Assembly (NCBI RefSeq): GCF_964065165.1
Contig: NZ_OZ061549.1
Coordinates: 1,426,001-1,490,000 of the forward strand
DNA length: 64,000 nucleotides
Direction: 5' to 3'
From: Levilactobacillus yonginensis
GTDB lineage: Bacteria > Bacillota > Bacilli > Lactobacillales > Lactobacillaceae
Shown here: one piece after another, positions 17,271 to 26,448 of the stretch
How positions within the stretch are numbered: position 1 is the first letter of the stretch
Layout: each line of letters opens with the position of its first letter
The notes under the pieces: model-generated
What the model was told of the DNA's origin: nothing
Databases searched by the model: none
What the model saw: the letters and a program-made list of their open reading frames with translations, nothing else
Program-made: the position numbers and the translations under genes

Positions 17271-17663
17271 TTAGCCTAATCTGCCAGTCATAAACTGCGC
17301 TTCACCATCACCAAAGCTCCAGTCAGCCTTCGTGTTACTGGTAATGTTAACCATCACGTCACTAGGAGCAACGCCAGCACCGGCTGCTAATTCCTTGACC
17401 AACCGCGCGTAGAACCGTTCCTTATCCCCTTCGTCACGAGGACTGGACGTCAGGCTAAAGACCAACACCTTATCCGTGCGATCAAAGCCCAAACCCACGT
17501 CTTCAATGATCATTTCTTCTGGATCGTGTTGCGTGACGATTTGATAACGGTCCCGCGGTAGTAAATGTAATTCTTCGGTCGCAACTTTGTAAGAGATATC
17601 CAGAATGTTTTTGATTTCAGCTTTACTCCGACCTCTGAACATATCGATGCGCATTAATGGCAT
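17271..17663 (-). CDS. Tautomerase family protein
   Basis: 130 residues with Pro directly after the initiator Met, the catalytic base of tautomerases, in 'PLMRIDMFRGRSKAEIKNI'. The C-terminal 'KADWSFGDGEAQF' is typical of Tautomerase_2 proteins, whose two beta-alpha-beta units lie in one chain. The natural substrate is unknown; enol-keto conversion of alpha-keto acids is the family activity. GGGG upstream of ATG serves as binding site. Confidence 0.82.
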   Translation of the reverse strand: MPLMRIDMFRGRSKAEIKNILDISYKVATEELHLLPRDRYQIVTQHDPEEMIIEDVGLGFDRTDKVLVFSLTSSPRDEGDKERFYARLVKELAAGAGVAPSDVMVNITSNTKADWSFGDGEAQFMTGRLG

Positions 17664-17690
17664 TATCTACAACCCCTTTTCGATTCTTCT

Positions 17691-17709
17691 GTGACTCACG
17701 GTGAGTTAC
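17691..17709. promoter_or_regulatory. Inverted repeat in the leader of the tautomerase gene
   Basis: GTGACTCA-CGG-TGAGTTAC forms eight-base arms with one mismatch, 28 bases upstream of the tautomerase ATG. It could be an operator or a small leader hairpin. Confidence 0.35.
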
Positions 17710-17877
17710 TATTGCTGACTCAGTTTTATAACTAACCCAGCTTGGATTCCCGCTTATTTATAAGAGACGTTCCTTAATAACCTGATTTAGTTTACTGCGG
17801 AATAGGTGCGACTAAATTGATATTTATCAAGGAATCTATTGGCTACTTGCGATAACTTAATTAGGGCAGGTGATTTT

Positions 17878-17997
17878 CTATGGCTGAAACGTGCTCTGGA
17901 AAGCAGTCAGCTCCGCTTAACAGCGATAGGGCCAAAATCCAGGACCGGGATTTTCACCCTATCCCCGTTAATGCTCACTGACTAACCGCCTTCCAGA
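17878..17997 (-). repeat. Family B structured repeat (B4), overlaps the 3' end of the UvrA-like gene
   Basis: This copy is in the opposite orientation to B1 and lacks the closing terminator hairpin. Its inner hairpin GATAGGG...CCCTATC differs from B3 (GATAGAC...GTCTATC) and B2 (GATGGAC...GTCCATC) by matched changes on both sides. The outer stem pairs TGGAA (17897-17901) with TTCCA (17991-17995), again replacing both strands. Its GGCGGTTAG edge encodes the last Gly codon and stop of the UvrA-like gene. Confidence 0.75.
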
Positions 17998-20270
17998 CCA
18001 CTCTTATTCTCAATCCACGCCTTCAACGCTACCCCCGTCCGGGACGTTGCTACCTTAACTGACTCTCTAGGCGTGCCGCTATACTGAATCTGGCCACCAT
18101 ACCGACCAGCGTCCGGGCCAACGTCAATTAACCAGTCAGCCTGGCCAATCACTGCCAAGTTATGTTCGATGATAATCAACGAGTTTCCTGCGGCGACCAG
18201 CTCGTTGAACAAGGTCATCAGGCGTGCTGTATCCTTCAAATGTAACCCAGCCGTGGGTTCATCCAACAGATAAATCGTTCCCTTCTTACCTAACTCAACG
18301 GCTAGTTTCAACCGCTGTAGCTCCCCACCAGATAGCGTGGTCAGGGGTTGGGCCAACGTCAAATACCCTAAGCCAACGCGGTCCAAGTTGTGTAGTTTAG
18401 CGGCTACCTTGGGCGAACCTGCAAAGAACGTCGCTGCAGCCGTCACCGACATCTGGAGGACCTCAGCAATGTTCTTTCCATGATAACTATACTGCAGCGC
18501 CTCCTCACTGTACCGCTTACCCTGACACAGCTCACAGGTCTGCACGACCGGGTCCATGAACGCCATGTTGGTAATTGTGACGCCTTTCCCCTTACACCGT
18601 GGGCAGGCCCCTTTACCGTTGTAACTAAACCAACTGGTCCCCACACGGTCATTGGCCTGACTAAATATCTTTCGAATCTCATCCAAAATACCTAGGTAGG
18701 TGGCTGGCGTCGAACGGATATTGATGCCGACGGGTGCCTGCGCTAAGTCGATGTAGTCCGTGGTCAACTGCTCGCGCAGTGCCGAAACCAACGACGATTT
18801 TCCTGACCCAGCGACCCCAGAGATGACCGTCATCACCCCTAGAGGGACGTCCACGTCGACCCCTTTTAAGTTATTCCGGGTGACGTTTCTCAGGGCTAAA
18901 TGGCCTTTGGGTTGCCGCTCAGTGCCCCATTGATGGGCCTTCCGTAACCAAGTCCCAGTCAATGTGGCCGATGCCAATAACTCTGGGTAGGTTCCGGTAA
19001 ACGTCACGGTTCCTCCACCTTGACCAGCCTGTGGTCCCATCTCAACGACATAATCGGCAAAGTCGATCATTGCGGGATTATGTTCAACAACTAAGACGGT
19101 ATTGCCCTTATCCTTCAACCGGGTCAATGCCTGTTTGATCAATTGAATATCATGGGGATGCAACCCTACACTGGGTTCATCCAAGATATAAACCATGTCG
19201 ACCAACGCACTCGTCAAGTATTTGGCAATCTTAATCCGTTGGGCTTCTCCACCGGACAAGGAACTTGTGCCGCGATCCAACGTCAAATAGCCCAGCCCAA
19301 TATCGACCAACGACTGAATCTTAGTCGAAAGTTCTCGCACCACATCTGTCGCTAACGGCTCCGTGATTCCGTCCAAGAATTTTAGCACGTGACGCAGGTC
19401 CATAGCAGAAACTTCTGCAATATTTTGCCCATTAATATGATTGGTCAAAACCTCTGGTCGTAACCGGGTTCCGTGACAAACGGGGCAGGGCTTTCGGGTA
19501 ACGATGGCCGCAATGGCTTCACGATGGTGTTCCGCTTCCTTCTTGCCAATCACCGATCGCCGAATCCGGGGCACCACGCCTTCATAGAGGGCTGTGCGGG
19601 GGAACCCCTCACCAGGATGCTCTAGTCGTTGCTGAGGCGCATGCATCAGAAGTTCATATTCTTCCTTGGTGTAGTCTTTAATTGGCTTATCGTCGTCAAA
19701 CAAGCCACTGGTTCCGTACCGTCGCCAGCGCCAGGTGTCAGGCCCAAAACTGACAAATGTAATGGCCCCCTGATTCAGCGACTTCTCTGGATCAATCAAC
19801 TTGCTCTCATCAATGTCGTCGACGTAGCCTAACCCCTGACAAGCCGGACACATCCCTTGCGGCAGGTTAAACGAAAATGTATCGGAATAGCCGATGAAGG
19901 GTTTACCGATACGCGAAAATAACAGTCGCAGGAGGGAGTAAATTCCGGTATAGGTTGCCAGTGTGGACCGCGCGTTCTTACCCAACCGCTGCTGCTCGAT
20001 CACAATCGCCACTGGTAGGTGTTCAATGTCTTTCACGTGGGGTTGCCCGAACTTCGGCAAGTACTGTTGTGTAAAGCTTGGAAAGGTCTCGTTTAACTCC
20101 CGTCGTGATGCTGCCGCAATCGTATCGAATACCAATGACGACTTACCCGACCCAGACAAGCCCACAAATACCGTCGTTTCATACTTAGGTACCCGCAAAT
20201 CAACGTGCTTCAAATTATTTTGCGTGGCGTCTTGAATCTCTATGTATCCCTGATCAAAAATTTTATCCAT
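17982..20270 (-). CDS. Short UvrA-like ABC ATPase lacking the UvrB-binding region
   Basis: 762 residues against about 940 for housekeeping UvrA. Both ATPase halves are present: Walker A GLSGSGKSS (about 39) and GVAGSGKSS (about 487), signatures LSGGEAQR (about 343) and LSGGELQR (about 643). Zinc-type CxxC pairs occur as CPACQG/CPVCHG and CPRCKG/CELCQG. The insert that binds UvrB after the first Walker motif is missing. This places it with UvrA2/drug-resistance type UvrA-like proteins, which bind DNA or act in antibiotic self-protection rather than classical repair; which applies is unknown. The stop codon lies inside repeat B4. Confidence 0.85.
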   Translation of the reverse strand: MDKIFDQGYIEIQDATQNNLKHVDLRVPKYETTVFVGLSGSGKSSLVFDTIAAASRRELNETFPSFTQQYLPKFGQPHVKDIEHLPVAIVIEQQRLGKNARSTLATYTGIYSLLRLLFSRIGKPFIGYSDTFSFNLPQGMCPACQGLGYVDDIDESKLIDPEKSLNQGAITFVSFGPDTWRWRRYGTSGLFDDDKPIKDYTKEEYELLMHAPQQRLEHPGEGFPRTALYEGVVPRIRRSVIGKKEAEHHREAIAAIVTRKPCPVCHGTRLRPEVLTNHINGQNIAEVSAMDLRHVLKFLDGITEPLATDVVRELSTKIQSLVDIGLGYLTLDRGTSSLSGGEAQRIKIAKYLTSALVDMVYILDEPSVGLHPHDIQLIKQALTRLKDKGNTVLVVEHNPAMIDFADYVVEMGPQAGQGGGTVTFTGTYPELLASATLTGTWLRKAHQWGTERQPKGHLALRNVTRNNLKGVDVDVPLGVMTVISGVAGSGKSSLVSALREQLTTDYIDLAQAPVGINIRSTPATYLGILDEIRKIFSQANDRVGTSWFSYNGKGACPRCKGKGVTITNMAFMDPVVQTCELCQGKRYSEEALQYSYHGKNIAEVLQMSVTAAATFFAGSPKVAAKLHNLDRVGLGYLTLAQPLTTLSGGELQRLKLAVELGKKGTIYLLDEPTAGLHLKDTARLMTLFNELVAAGNSLIIIEHNLAVIGQADWLIDVGPDAGRYGGQIQYSGTPRESVKVATSRTGVALKAWIENKSGLEGG

Positions 20271-20440
20271 ACGAAACTCCTCTCTGACGCGTCTTCTCTT
20301 CTCACCCGTTCACTCACAATCCACCATATCACAACAAAAAATAGAATGCGCGTGTGCCGTTCTACAAGCTAATTTCCACCGCAAAATATCTAATAAGTTT
20401 ATACTTTAATTGTACTTATCCATTGAAGGAGGAATCTTTT

Positions 20441-20962
20441 ATGTCCTTATTTAAACGTCATCCCTTAAATCTCACTGCCGCCGTAATTGCTGGCGGGGCC
20501 GCCGGGGTTATCTCCGGCCTGGTCAAACTCGGCTGGGAAAACGTCCTGCCACCCCGCACGGAAGAACGCGATGCTACCAACCCACCCCAAACATTGCTAG
20601 AACAATTTGGCGTGCCCAAGACTGTGACCCACGCAACCTATCACTACTCTGGGCACGAACTACCCTGGGTCAGCTATGTGATTCACTTCGGCTTCTCCAC
20701 AACCTTTGCTGTCCTCTACCAAATCATCGGTGAGAAGATTCCAGCCGTGAAGAAGGACGCCGGTACCTGGTTCGGTCTGGCTATTTGGGTCGCCTTTCAC
20801 TTAGGCATCATGCCCGCCATGGGTACCGTTCCAGCTGCTAAAGACCAGCCAAAGACGGAACACGTTTCTGAAGCTCTGGGCCACATCGTCTGGATGGTCA
20901 CCAACGACCTCGTTGGCGCCGAAGTCTACCAGCGATTGATTCGGCAGAGCCAGCGTAAGTAG
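20441..20962 (+). CDS. YagU family (DUF1440) inner membrane protein
   Basis: 173 residues from the ATG after GAAGGAGG; a longer frame from 20354 lacks a binding site. It has hydrophobic spans near 12-30, 85-105, 115-135 and 150-165, with the family-like 'HFGFSTTFAVLYQI' and 'HIVWMVTNDLV'. E. coli YagU is linked to acid resistance; whether that holds here is unknown. It is 21 bases before the GPH transporter, likely the same operon. Confidence 0.78.
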   Translation: MSLFKRHPLNLTAAVIAGGAAGVISGLVKLGWENVLPPRTEERDATNPPQTLLEQFGVPKTVTHATYHYSGHELPWVSYVIHFGFSTTFAVLYQIIGEKIPAVKKDAGTWFGLAIWVAFHLGIMPAMGTVPAAKDQPKTEHVSEALGHIVWMVTNDLVGAEVYQRLIRQSQRK

Positions 20963-20983
20963 TCGAAAGGAGGCTACGACAAG

Positions 20984-22300
20984 TTGAATTCACCTTGGCA
21001 AACCAAATGGCCGGAGCGTTTGAGCTACGGTCTGAGTGACGCAGCGGACAACCTGGTCTTTCAGATGATGACCACCTACCTACTGTTCTTTTACACCGAC
21101 GTCTACGGCCTATCTGCCAGTGCGGCCGCCATTCTCTTCATCGTCGCCCGCTTAGCCGACGTGGTGGAAAGTCTCATTATCGGGTTAATGATCGACCGGA
21201 CCCATTCAAAATGGGGCAAGAGCCGACCGTTCTTTCTCTGGTACGCTCTGCCCTACGTCCTATTTGCTGTGCTAACCTTCGTTACCCCGCCGTTCAGTGG
21301 CACCGGCAAATTAGTCTGGGCTTATGTAACTTACTTAGGATTGGGCTTCTTCTATACGGCCGTCAACCTCCCGATTACGTCGATCCTTCCCACTATGACT
21401 CAGAATGAATCGGAACTGACCCTTCTGGGAGTCATCCGCCAATTTGGAGGGAGTTCCGTTCAAATTATTGTCGCGGTCTTTACGCTTCCCTTGGTTGCCT
21501 TCTTCGGTCACGGTAACCAGCAACGAGGCTTCCTTCTAACAATCGTGCTGTTCGGCCTAATTTCACTAGCACTGATTTGGAATACCTTTTTCCACGTCCG
21601 GGAACGCTTCACCAATCCGGAAGCCTCCCACCAGTCTTGGCACGCGGTCAGTACCATGTTGCGAAAAAATCAGCCCTGGCTGGTCATCTCGGTGGTCATC
21701 CTGCTGTATTGGCTGACCACCGCTATCAAGAATCAAACCACCATCTACTATTTCAAATACATTCAGCACAGTGAAAACCTGGTCCCCTGGGCCAATAGTT
21801 TTACGTTTGCTGCACTGATTGGTGTATTGTTGATCATTCATTCCACCCACATCTGGGGCAAGAAACGTACCATGCTCACGGGTATCACAGTGGCAGCAAT
21901 CGGCCAAGGTATTCTAACGATTGGTGTTTTACTAAACCACCTGGTCGTGCTGTTTACGGGAATTCTGATTAACTCCGTTGGTAACGGCATCATCATCGGT
22001 CTGGTCTCCATCATGATTGCTGACACCATCCGTTACGGTATGGCAATGGGCATCCAGGCAGAGGGCATCCTCGCTTCCACCGATGACTTTGGCGTCAACG
22101 TCGGTTTAGGCTTGGGTGGTCTGGTAACGGCCGGTCTTTTCCACTTCTCCGGCTACGTAGCCAATCACCCGCAAAACGTCGCAACCCAACACATGATCAC
22201 GTTGAACTACGCGTGGATTCCACTGATACTTTACGTTATCATGTTCAGCATCCTCTTGTTATACAATGAACGTCAGCTCGAAGCTACGATTTCTAAATAG
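20984..22300 (+). CDS. GPH-family sugar:cation symporter (MFS)
   Basis: 438 residues, twelve hydrophobic spans. The opening 'WPERLSYGLSDAADNLVFQ' followed by 'DRTHSKWGKSRPFFLW' (about 66-82) is the hallmark of glycoside-pentoside-hexuronide symporters. The start is TTG, fixed by GAAAGGAGG at 20964-20973. No glycosidase is adjacent, so the sugar cannot be inferred. It lacks the IIA-like C-terminal domain of LacS. Confidence 0.85.
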   Translation: MNSPWQTKWPERLSYGLSDAADNLVFQMMTTYLLFFYTDVYGLSASAAAILFIVARLADVVESLIIGLMIDRTHSKWGKSRPFFLWYALPYVLFAVLTFVTPPFSGTGKLVWAYVTYLGLGFFYTAVNLPITSILPTMTQNESELTLLGVIRQFGGSSVQIIVAVFTLPLVAFFGHGNQQRGFLLTIVLFGLISLALIWNTFFHVRERFTNPEASHQSWHAVSTMLRKNQPWLVISVVILLYWLTTAIKNQTTIYYFKYIQHSENLVPWANSFTFAALIGVLLIIHSTHIWGKKRTMLTGITVAAIGQGILTIGVLLNHLVVLFTGILINSVGNGIIIGLVSIMIADTIRYGMAMGIQAEGILASTDDFGVNVGLGLGGLVTAGLFHFSGYVANHPQNVATQHMITLNYAWIPLILYVIMFSILLLYNERQLEATISK

Positions 22301-22408
22301 TCTGTGAGAGTTCGCCTCCGGCTTAGATTGTGGATTTACCGCAACTTCAACCTAGGCATTCACACCATATGTAGCTAGTATCATTTAAAATTAAACTTAC
22401 AGTAAAAC

Positions 22409-22444
22409 AGAACCTGCTGGATTTCTCAGTAGGCTCTATTTTTG
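22409..22444 (+). terminator. Terminator after the GPH symporter
   Basis: AGAACCTGCTG (22409-22419) pairs with TCAGTAGGCTCT (22426-22437), then ATTTTTG. Confidence 0.75.
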
Positions 22445-22621
22445 TTATGGATTAGGTTGTTGATCCGTAGGCGCAGGAATTCTAACAAAAATTTCCCGAA
22501 CTACAAATCATTTTATGTAATCTAGTTTTCTTCCGTCCGATCATGAACTCCCCACACCATGACTAATAACCGAGTGACTTTTCACCATTGCCACCACCGC
22601 AATTTAGTGGTCACGCACAAC

Positions 22622-22709
22622 TTAGCCGGAGGCTGCCGGGGAGTGAGACCGCACTTTGGCTCGCTCCGGTCTCCACAGCGGTCCCCCTCCCTGGCAGCCG
22701 CAGGTGGCT
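22622..22709. repeat. Family A structured repeat (A3), short form with one arm
   Basis: The outer stem TAGCCGGAGGCTGCCGGGGAG pairs with CTCCCTGGCAGCCGCAGGTGGCTA. Only the arm with the conserved loop remains, 'GAGACCGCACTTTGGCTC'. The other two arms present in A4, A7 and A8 are missing. It lies between the convergent GPH and MarR genes. Confidence 0.7.
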
Positions 22710-22732
22710 ACAATCATCCAGCATAACCCAAA

Positions 22733-22777
22733 ACAAAATAAAAACGACCACCAGGAAGAAATCTCCTACGGTCGTTC
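22733..22777 (-). terminator. Terminator of the MarR gene
   Basis: On the minus strand AACGACC and GGTCGTT enclose a loop of about 20 bases and are followed by TTTTATTTTG. Confidence 0.7.
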
Positions 22778-22793
22778 AGTATTATCAAACAGA

Positions 22794-23339
22794 TTATTCA
22801 TTGGTGTGCCCGTGACTCCGACTCTTGTTAGAGTTCCGACGCTTATCATGTAAACTGTCGAATCCAACAAAGCCAGCAGCAACGGCCCGCTCATTGGCTT
22901 GGTGGAGAACCCGGATAAAGCGTTCAGCTTCTTCCTTACCACCAAAGAATTCTAACCAACGGTGGAACCGTTCGTCGGTAGCCTCAGAGAGGTTCCGTTG
23001 AACGCGGCTCCCCGCAGCCGTCAGCGTAATGTACTTAACGCGTCGGTCATTAGGATCAACCTTTTGCATCACGTAGTTCTCCTTCAAAAGAACGTTCACT
23101 TGCCGGGCAATCGCACTCTTGGAAACGCCCTCGAGTTTAGCCAATTCAACTAAGGTTTGACCATTTTTACTCCGAGCAACGTTGTCCATCACCATAAACG
23201 CTTCAAAAGTTAAATTATACTTTTGTGTTGGAATGGACACAAAATCACCAATGTACTTGAAGATGTGCATGTACAAATCGTCAAATTCTTTTTTCAGTTG
23301 TGCTTCAGTAGTTACTGCCTCATTTGTCGTCTCTGTCAT
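22794..23339 (-). CDS. MarR family transcriptional regulator
   Basis: About 181 residues from ATG at 23339 (an upstream ATG at 23363 lies inside the AGAAGGAGT binding site). The winged helix 'TLVELAKLEGVSKSAIARQVNVLLKENYV' (about 65-95) is followed by the wing 'DPNDRRVKYITLT'. The C-terminal tail is rich in Lys, Arg, Ser and His. It is divergent from the 23590 gene. Palindromes near 23468-23551 in the shared region are its probable operators. The ligand is unknown. Confidence 0.87.
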   Translation of the reverse strand: MTETTNEAVTTEAQLKKEFDDLYMHIFKYIGDFVSIPTQKYNLTFEAFMVMDNVARSKNGQTLVELAKLEGVSKSAIARQVNVLLKENYVMQKVDPNDRRVKYITLTAAGSRVQRNLSEATDERFHRWLEFFGGKEEAERFIRVLHQANERAVAAGFVGFDSLHDKRRNSNKSRSHGHTNE

Positions 23340-23467
23340 TGTCAGTCCATTACTCCTTCTCATTCAGCGCGAGGCGCTGCCATTTACCGTCCTGGAAAAT
23401 GTGCACAGCTACGGGACTTCATTGTAGCCTAAAAAAACGCAGACGTCTTTGACCAGATTCCACGAAA

Positions 23468-23557
23468 TGGATAACCCTACGTACATTTCACCGTCAAATC
23501 AAGTTATCCAATAATATTAAAAAACTGGTTTGCAAAAACGAACACTTGTTCTATAAT
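23468..23557. promoter_or_regulatory. Divergent promoter region with MarR-type palindromes
   Basis: For the 23590 gene, -35 TTGCAA (23530-23535) and -10 TATAAT (23552-23557) flank GAACA-CT-TGTTC (23540-23551), placed where a bound repressor would block polymerase. A second inverted pair, TGGATAAC (23468-23475) and GTTATCCA (23503-23510), lies towards marR. Confidence 0.6.
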
Positions 23558-23589
23558 GAAAACAACCTTTATTTTAAGGACGTGATCTC

Positions 23590-23832
23590 ATGCACAGTGT
23601 TAGTCAGCGAATCAAAGCCATACTCCAAACGGCTTATCAAAACAATCAAATCACTACCCTAATATTTCATGACGTTACCTACACGGGAACGGTCGACTAC
23701 GTTTCCGCGTCGACCGTTTACATGGGTTTAGCTGCTGGCCAATCGCAGGAAATTCCCCTCACCGAAATCAGCCATGTCAAGTTACACCAATTACAATCAT
23801 GGTGGTATCTTTATGATCAAGCCCGTGAGTAA
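23590..23832 (+). CDS. Small protein with Sm/YolD-like strand pattern
   Basis: 80 residues: an N-terminal helix (about 1-20) and a beta-rich part, 'TLIFHDVTYTGTVDYVSASTVYMGL', then 'IPLTEISHVKL'. This order of strands is like YolD or Sm-type small barrels. AAGGA precedes the ATG. It is divergent from marR with a MarR-type palindrome in its promoter, so it may be a MarR target. Confidence 0.55.
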   Translation: MHSVSQRIKAILQTAYQNNQITTLIFHDVTYTGTVDYVSASTVYMGLAAGQSQEIPLTEISHVKLHQLQSWWYLYDQARE

Positions 23833-24192
23833 CTTCCTCTAGTATCACCTCTATCAGCCAAAAAATAAACCCTTTTTTCTGAAATTGTTGGCATTTTCTT
23901 TACAATTTGAAGAAAACGCTACCTTGGTTAATCCGTTAGGTTTTTCCGTCCGACGCTGGCAACGTCATTTTAACGATAAAACCCCTTTTAAGTTAGTCCT
24001 AGTCTACCTAGAGTATAAACCCAAACGACCGGAAATATTGACCACAGTTTGAGTGAACTGGTAACAATCCGAAAGTTATATAGATTGACTGATTGATTGA
24101 TCGAAATCAATTAGCGGGCAAAATAATAGACCCAACTCATTTCACGATAGCCAAAAGGTCGTGTACACTAGTAGATAAAGGAGGTCCTATTC
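23833..24192. other. Intergenic region, no gene seen
   Basis: 360 AT-rich bases. It holds a short direct repeat (GATTGATTGATC near 24090) and the promoter of the following gene, with TACACT near 24165. No hairpin with a T-run was found. Confidence 0.4.
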
Positions 24193-25002
24193 TTGATCAA
24201 GATGATTGCTCTAGACCTAGATAACACGCTACTTGATAACCACAAAAAAATCAGTGAGGCCAACGTTGCCGCACTACAACGGCTCCATCAACAAGGCTTA
24301 AAAATTGTCCTATGTACCGGCCGACCACTTGCGGCTATCCACCCCTACATTGCCCAACTGGGCTTAACTGCGGAAACCGACTACACCATCACCTTTAATG
24401 GCGGTTTAGTCGTCCACAATGCCACGGGTGAGGTTCTCTATCAAAATGGCCTCCACAAGACGGACTTCGAACCGCTCTACCAGTACGCTTCACGCTACAG
24501 TCTCCCGCTAGATATCTTAGATTTTGATCAGGACTTCCAAATTAAAGAACTTGGCCCCTCACTTTATCACCGAGCCAAAAAGGTGGGCGTCGACTATTTT
24601 CCCGTAACGTTCAAAGAGTTACCCGATAACCTTTTTAGCACAGCATTAGTTTCGATTAAGCCAACAATGCTAGACGCCGTCAACCAACAACTACCAGAGG
24701 CCCTCTTTTCAACCTACCACGTGGTTCGCTCGCAGCCCCACATGCTAGAATTTCTCTCACCAGAAGTGGACAAAATCGTAGGCATCAAGGCTCTCCTGGC
24801 CCGTTTCAACTGGGATACCAGCAACTTGATGACTTTCGGTGACGCCGAAAACGACTTCCACATGATTCAACAAGCAGGCGAGGGGGTCGCTATGATCAAT
24901 GGTCAGCTGGATGTAAAGGCCGTCGCCGATCACATTACCACCAAGGACAACAATGAATCCGGCGTGGCGGACTATCTACAAAGATATTTTGAGCTGGTTT
25001 AG
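24193..25002 (+). CDS. HAD-superfamily (Cof/IIB type) phosphatase
   Basis: 269 residues. Motif I 'DLDNTLLD' carries both catalytic aspartates (about 8 and 10), the cap is of the IIB type, motif II Thr lies in 'VLCTGRP', motif III Lys in 'EVDKIVGI' (about 197), and motif IV is 'FGDAENDF' (about 216). Such enzymes dephosphorylate sugar phosphates, FMN or PLP. TTG start after AAAGGAGG with eight-base spacing. Confidence 0.9.
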   Translation: MIKMIALDLDNTLLDNHKKISEANVAALQRLHQQGLKIVLCTGRPLAAIHPYIAQLGLTAETDYTITFNGGLVVHNATGEVLYQNGLHKTDFEPLYQYASRYSLPLDILDFDQDFQIKELGPSLYHRAKKVGVDYFPVTFKELPDNLFSTALVSIKPTMLDAVNQQLPEALFSTYHVVRSQPHMLEFLSPEVDKIVGIKALLARFNWDTSNLMTFGDAENDFHMIQQAGEGVAMINGQLDVKAVADHITTKDNNESGVADYLQRYFELV

Positions 25003-25179
25003 TCGTAAAACCTACTTCCAAAGTAAAATCACACGAAACGGCCTGCTAGAAGTCATTGGGAAGATTACCCTTAATGATCGGTATGGACTTCTTAGACCAT
25101 CCTTACAATCCCCAATTCGCACCATTGGTTATGGTATACTGAGACTCATTATTTGCAAACATTCATAACTTGATTAACT

Positions 25180-25211
25180 GGTGGTGACCACTATCTGGGG
25201 CATCACCTTTT
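25180..25211 (+). terminator. Hairpin before the papain-like gene
   Basis: GGTGGTGACC pairs with GGCATCACC, then TTTTA. It ends the HAD transcript or attenuates the next gene, whose ATG follows 19 bases later. Confidence 0.5.
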
Positions 25212-25229
25212 ACGTGAAGGAAGACTTTC

Positions 25230-26306
25230 ATGAACGACGTCATCAACTACTTCCAGTCAATTCGGATTCGTGGTCTTGGCTGGCTTCTCTTGGCAAGCCT
25301 GTACTTATTCGCCAACCAGCCCATTCTAATCATTGTGTACATCTACTTAGCGACGGTAATGGTTCTGCGGACGTGGCTCGCGCAATTCCCCCGTCCAGCT
25401 AAAATTGGCCTGACCGTCATCTACGGCCTTCTCCTAGTTATTCAGCTGGTCTTCATTTCTGCGGTCGTCTTCCCGTTGCGAGGCCAATCGCTCATCTATT
25501 TCCCAGCCAAACTGATTGGCGTGCTCATCGTACTCTTCCCATTATGGGTCGAGCGCTTCGTAACGACCAACAACCAAACGGTCTTCTACTTACCCACGGT
25601 AGAAGAGACGGCCACGGTCAGCTTCGATGAATTACGTCAAAGTGCTGATAAACTGAGCGCGCTCATGGATAATGCCGCTGCGGCTAAAGATAAGGTCTCA
25701 GTCGACCACGTAAAAACAATTTTAGAAGACCTACCGCGTCACAGTTCCGTACACTACATCAATCACGGAACCCTCACAGATGCTTACTTTGATGCTGCTA
25801 CGGCGACGTTAACCGATTCCAAACTTTACTTGGCCGTTTCCAACACGGGCAGTGCCGCCAGCGAGATGATCTCAGTGTTTACTCGTAAGCAGTTCAATCA
25901 CGTGTCGCTCGCCTTCGACCGCGACTTAGAGACAATTATTAGTTATAATGGCGGCGACAACGTTTATCCACCAGGAATGAACGCCGAGACCCTGGAATTC
26001 TTCCACCAAAAGACTGGGGCTTCTGTCCTGGTATACAGCCTCCCGGTAACCACCGCTCAAAAGACGTTTGTCATTGACAAAATCGCCGAAATCAACCGTG
26101 AAGGCAGCGCCTACAACATGCTTGGATTGGTCTCTAAGCATTCTGCTAAGCCCAACATCATGTTCTGTTCACAATTTGTCTACAAGATGCTCAAATTGGC
26201 GGGAGTCGCCTACTTCGACATGAAGGACGGTGCCGTCCGACCAACGGACTTTATCGAACAGGATTATTATAAGAAATTGAAGTTTGAATACGAACTAAAA
26301 TTCTAA
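25230..26306 (+). CDS. Membrane-anchored YiiX/NlpC-P60-like (permuted papain fold) hydrolase
   Basis: 358 residues. Three to four hydrophobic segments in the first 110 residues anchor the protein. The C-terminal domain (about 190-350) has a His in 'FNHVSLAFD' (about 217) and a Cys in 'MFCSQFVYKML' (about 312), in the His-then-Cys order of permuted papain-like YiiX/YebB hydrolases. Peptide or amide bond cleavage at the membrane is inferred. Terminators on both sides make it a single gene unit. Confidence 0.75.
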   Translation: MNDVINYFQSIRIRGLGWLLLASLYLFANQPILIIVYIYLATVMVLRTWLAQFPRPAKIGLTVIYGLLLVIQLVFISAVVFPLRGQSLIYFPAKLIGVLIVLFPLWVERFVTTNNQTVFYLPTVEETATVSFDELRQSADKLSALMDNAAAAKDKVSVDHVKTILEDLPRHSSVHYINHGTLTDAYFDAATATLTDSKLYLAVSNTGSAASEMISVFTRKQFNHVSLAFDRDLETIISYNGGDNVYPPGMNAETLEFFHQKTGASVLVYSLPVTTAQKTFVIDKIAEINREGSAYNMLGLVSKHSAKPNIMFCSQFVYKMLKLAGVAYFDMKDGAVRPTDFIEQDYYKKLKFEYELKF

Positions 26307-26315
26307 GGACACGAA

Positions 26316-26357
26316 AGACGAGCCACCAACGCTGCATGCTGGTGACTCGTCTTTTTT
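26316..26357 (+). terminator. Terminator after the papain-like gene
   Basis: AGACGAGCCACCA pairs with TGGTGACTCGTCT, followed by TTTTT. Confidence 0.9.
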
Positions 26358-26448
26358 AAGAAGGTTGAAAGTTTACCTGAATATACTCAGACTAGTTGCA
26401 TCTAGACTGCTGCTATCTACCGACGATGCAGCTACAGGCTAGGAAGTC

